64,000 nucleotides of DNA, from NCBI GenBank assembly GCA_964408085.1, contig CAYOYB010000010.1, positions 14,960 to 78,959 on the forward strand. The letters are read 5' to 3'. The notes below the pieces were generated by a model. The model was not told the DNA's origin. It made no database searches and saw only the letters and a list, made by a program, of their open reading frames with translations. This stretch comes from CAJLIR01 sp964408085. GTDB taxonomy: Bacteria > Bacillota_I > Bacilli_A > RF39 > UBA660. The position numbers and the translations under genes were made by a program. Below are positions 61,996 through 64,000 of the stretch, in pieces. Position 1 is the stretch's first letter. Every line of letters starts with the position of its first letter.

Positions 61996-63702
61996 ATGTT
62001 AGAATATTTATATGGCAAAACTTTAAATAAAGATATAAAAGAATTAATAAATTATGTAAAGAGAACTGGCTATAAATATAAAAACGAAACTGTTGATTAT
62101 TTAACTGGAATAATAAATAAAAAATATCAATTATATTGTGATATTAATATTTTTAAAAATATTCTGAATATTATTATGCTAAATCAACAAAATAGTGGTT
62201 TTATAGATGATAATGTTTTAGCTCAAAATCTTTATAAAACAAATGTGCCATTAGAACCAACAGATACAGATTTGAAAAATTTTTATAATCTTTATAATGT
62301 ATTACTAAAATCTAATTATAATACAATTTTTAAAAGTTTCGAAATATTTATTAATATAAGCAATATTTATAATTCTTTTGAAAATAAAAATATAGCATTA
62401 CTTTTATTTGAGAGAATTGGAAATATCCCAAGCCCTAAAATAAATATTAATGGTTGTCTTGATTGTATAAGTGATTATGTGATTAAATCACGAATATATT
62501 ATACTGATGAACATGCTTATTTCAATGCAATAATTAATCTTTTAAATAGTTATTTTTTTGATAATGAAATTAACACAGAATATTATGAGAAAAACAAAAA
62601 ATTAAATATAGAACAACTTAAATTAGACAAAAAATTAGCTGGTGTTTATGATATTGATGAAGAAAAAATAAAAGAGTTAGAAGAAAAAATAAAGATATTA
62701 GAGGATAAGATAGATAAATCTAATAAAGATATACTTACTTTAAATCAAAATTGTGAAGATTTAAAAGAAAATAGTGGCATTAATTCTAACGAAAATCTCT
62801 CCTTATTTAACGAACTATTTAATAAAGAAGAAAGCATCTTAATTGCAAAATTAAAAACAATTAATAATAATTTCAAAATTAAAATTTCTAATAGAGATTG
62901 GCTTACAAAAACTGTTGTTGATACTTTTGGATTTAATTTTGTTGCTAATTCAGATTCTAGTGAACAAAAATTTATAAGTTATATTGTTAATAATAATTTG
63001 TTAGAAAAATGGAAAGAATTATTTACAATTAATCCTAATTTTACTTTTTATTCACAAGAATCTTGGTTTAATGATGAAACAATTCGAATATTAGGAATAG
63101 AGTATTTAGCTAATACATCAAAAAATACACAAAGCGTTATTTCAGATTTTTCAAATGATCAATTAGAATTATTAAAAAATATATTGAGCATAAATCCAAA
63201 GTTCGAATTTTATACATATCCATTTGTTATAATAAATTACAATTGGATTATTGATAATTACGTGTTTGATAAAGTAGGAATAAAATATATAGCTAATGCC
63301 TCATTAGACCAAATACTATCAGTTATGGCATTTTATCATCACAACAGTGACAATCTTTCAAAACTCCAAAAAGTATTAATTTTAAAACCAGAATTTTCAA
63401 TTAATTTTAAGAGTTCTATTTGTCCATTAGAAGATGGACTTGAAACGTTTATTAAAAACAGTGATGAGGAAGAAATTATACAATTTCTATCTAGTGAAAT
63501 TAGTTGTAAGCATATAAGAAATAAAACAAGTCAATATATTGAATGCTTTTGTGCCTTATCAGATGCTTCAAAAATAAAATTAATAATGAATAGCACTAAT
63601 GATGATTCAGATTATAAAATGTTAAAAACATTAGGAAAATTAGACAAAGCTAAAAAATTACTTAAAGTATTTAAACCACAAAATAATAAAAAAACATCAT
63701 AA
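61996..63702 (+). CDS. Island paralogue 4
   Basis: 568 residues: N-terminal domain (LNKDIKELINYVKRTGYKYK; IYNSFENKNIALLLFERIGN; SRIYYTDEHAYFNAIINLLN), signature DKKLAGVYDIDEEKIKELEE at about 212, coiled coil, and clear C-terminal repeats: WLTKTVVDTFGFNFVANS; LFTINPNFTFYSQESWFNDE then TIRILGIEYLANTS; ILSINPKFEFYTYPF ... KVGIKYIANAS. AGGCGAAGAAG precedes the ATG. Last gene of the island; the right direct repeat follows 49 bases after its stop. Confidence 0.7.
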   Translation: MLEYLYGKTLNKDIKELINYVKRTGYKYKNETVDYLTGIINKKYQLYCDINIFKNILNIIMLNQQNSGFIDDNVLAQNLYKTNVPLEPTDTDLKNFYNLYNVLLKSNYNTIFKSFEIFINISNIYNSFENKNIALLLFERIGNIPSPKININGCLDCISDYVIKSRIYYTDEHAYFNAIINLLNSYFFDNEINTEYYEKNKKLNIEQLKLDKKLAGVYDIDEEKIKELEEKIKILEDKIDKSNKDILTLNQNCEDLKENSGINSNENLSLFNELFNKEESILIAKLKTINNNFKIKISNRDWLTKTVVDTFGFNFVANSDSSEQKFISYIVNNNLLEKWKELFTINPNFTFYSQESWFNDETIRILGIEYLANTSKNTQSVISDFSNDQLELLKNILSINPKFEFYTYPFVIINYNWIIDNYVFDKVGIKYIANASLDQILSVMAFYHHNSDNLSKLQKVLILKPEFSINFKSSICPLEDGLETFIKNSDEEEIIQFLSSEISCKHIRNKTSQYIECFCALSDASKIKLIMNSTNDDSDYKMLKTLGKLDKAKKLLKVFKPQNNKKTS

Positions 63703-63751
63703 TATTGATTGCTAAAACAGTATATTTCTGTAAATACATAAAAAATAAAAC

Positions 63752-63824
63752 TATTGTATTTGCATTTATTCTAAACAAAATAAAATTAGAGAAACTATAT
63801 AATTTTAAAGCTATATAGTTTTTT
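63752..63824 (+). repeat. 73-bp direct repeat, right copy
   Basis: The second copy of the queH end and terminator (67/73 to 53941-54013). It reads YCICIYSKQNKIRETI and stop in frame, but an upstream stop shows it is a fragment. The terminator hairpin is retained and should end the island operon. Confidence 0.85.
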
Positions 63825-63894
63825 TCAATTATTTTTTTGTTTTGAAAAAGGGTTTTTCTTAATACTTGTTGTATGTTATAAATGGAGGTGGAAA

Positions 63895-64000
63895 ATGACC
63901 ACAACAAGAACAAGTAGTGAATTAATGTTAGGTACATACGATTGTATTTTTAAAGCTATTATGCTAGATCCTGAAAATAGAGATTATTTAAAAGAGATAA
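63895..64000 (+). CDS. Probable Rpn-family nuclease, N-terminal part (runs off window)
   Basis: The ATG at 63895 follows GGAGGTGG. The 35 visible residues begin MTTTRTSSELMLGTYDCIFK and continue AIMLDPENRDYLKEI, which fits the DxxFKxxx opening of Rpn/PD-DExK family proteins like the one at 44098. The catalytic region lies outside the window. Confidence 0.5.
   Translation, partial: MTTTRTSSELMLGTYDCIFKAIMLDPENRDYLKEI

Noticed and set aside
56530..63702. Paralogue array as phage tail or tape-measure genes
   Set aside because: No phage structural, terminase or integrase genes accompany them, and the repeats are 45-50 residues with a coiled-coil core shared by four separate proteins.
1..64000. 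Mollicute code 4 (TGA as Trp), suggested by extreme AT content
   Set aside because: Several genes end naturally at TGA (for example 29608-29610 and 16678-16676), and Trp residues at conserved sites are TGG.

Overview
This window is very AT-rich, compactly coded DNA from a low-GC Gram-positive bacterium. TGA ends genes (for example at 29608-29610) and Trp is read from TGG, so the standard bacterial code applies and this is not a code-4 mollicute. Family content (CsoR/CopA, QueH, Prp-processed L27, an mreCD-spoIVFAB-rplU-ysxB-rpmA locus, LCP, VanZ, Rpn nucleases) suggests an uncultured Bacilli or Erysipelotrichia-like gut lineage. The exact taxon is inference.

Layout. 0-0.2 kb: tail of an unknown gene. 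0.27-3.0 kb: copper operon csoR-copZ-copA. 3.05-4.08 kb: trpS. 4.09-23.13 kb: an accessory block bounded by two convergent tRNA-Thr genes (GGT at the left, CGT at the right). It holds peptidases (PepC, M18, two HExxH proteins), an HTH-CYTH fusion, a WYL regulator, an esterase, DNA repair genes (uvsE and a deoxyinosine glycosylase), a broken acetyltransferase, dCMP deaminase, an ATP-grasp protein diverging from a radical SAM protein, and several unknowns. Intergenic repeats resembling the tRNA-Thr 3' end and its terminator, a conserved right-end motif, and a shared promoter/palindrome element punctuate it, as if small gene cassettes had been added repeatedly. 23.2-29.6 kb: lipoprotein, unknown genes, deoD, tRNA-Lys, a hexapeptide-repeat protein and a two-gene unknown operon. 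29.6-43.9 kb: surface polysaccharide locus (nucleotidyltransferase, galE, glycosyltransferases, a Wzy-GT2 fusion, pyruvyltransferase, Wzx flippase, CapA-like protein, a PP-loop protein, VanZ, LCP). 44.1-45.0 kb: Rpn-family nuclease. 45.2-50.1 kb: SPOR-like protein, radC, mreC, mreD, spoIVFA-like, spoIVFB-like, then the L21 leader with rplU-ysxB-rpmA. 50.2-54.0 kb: unknown gene, lspA, rluD, rhomboid, queH. 54.0-63.75 kb: an island inserted at the queH 3' end, flanked by 73-bp direct repeats of that end and driven by a consensus promoter; it carries a TelA-family gene, an unknown gene and four tandem paralogues. 63.9 kb: start of a probable second Rpn gene.

The most notable signals are: (1) two copies of a type I toxin-antitoxin-like module, each encoding a 27-residue hydrophobic peptide, with a LexA/SOS-like box inside the promoter, a convergent antisense promoter, and pairing between the two mRNA ends; (2) the island at queH with its paralogue array; (3) the tRNA-Thr-associated cassette repeats; (4) a transcription regulator fused to a CYTH triphosphate-tunnel domain; (5) a polysaccharide polymerase-glycosyltransferase fusion that keeps an internal ribosome binding site. 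All calls come from reading the sequence. No database search was run.
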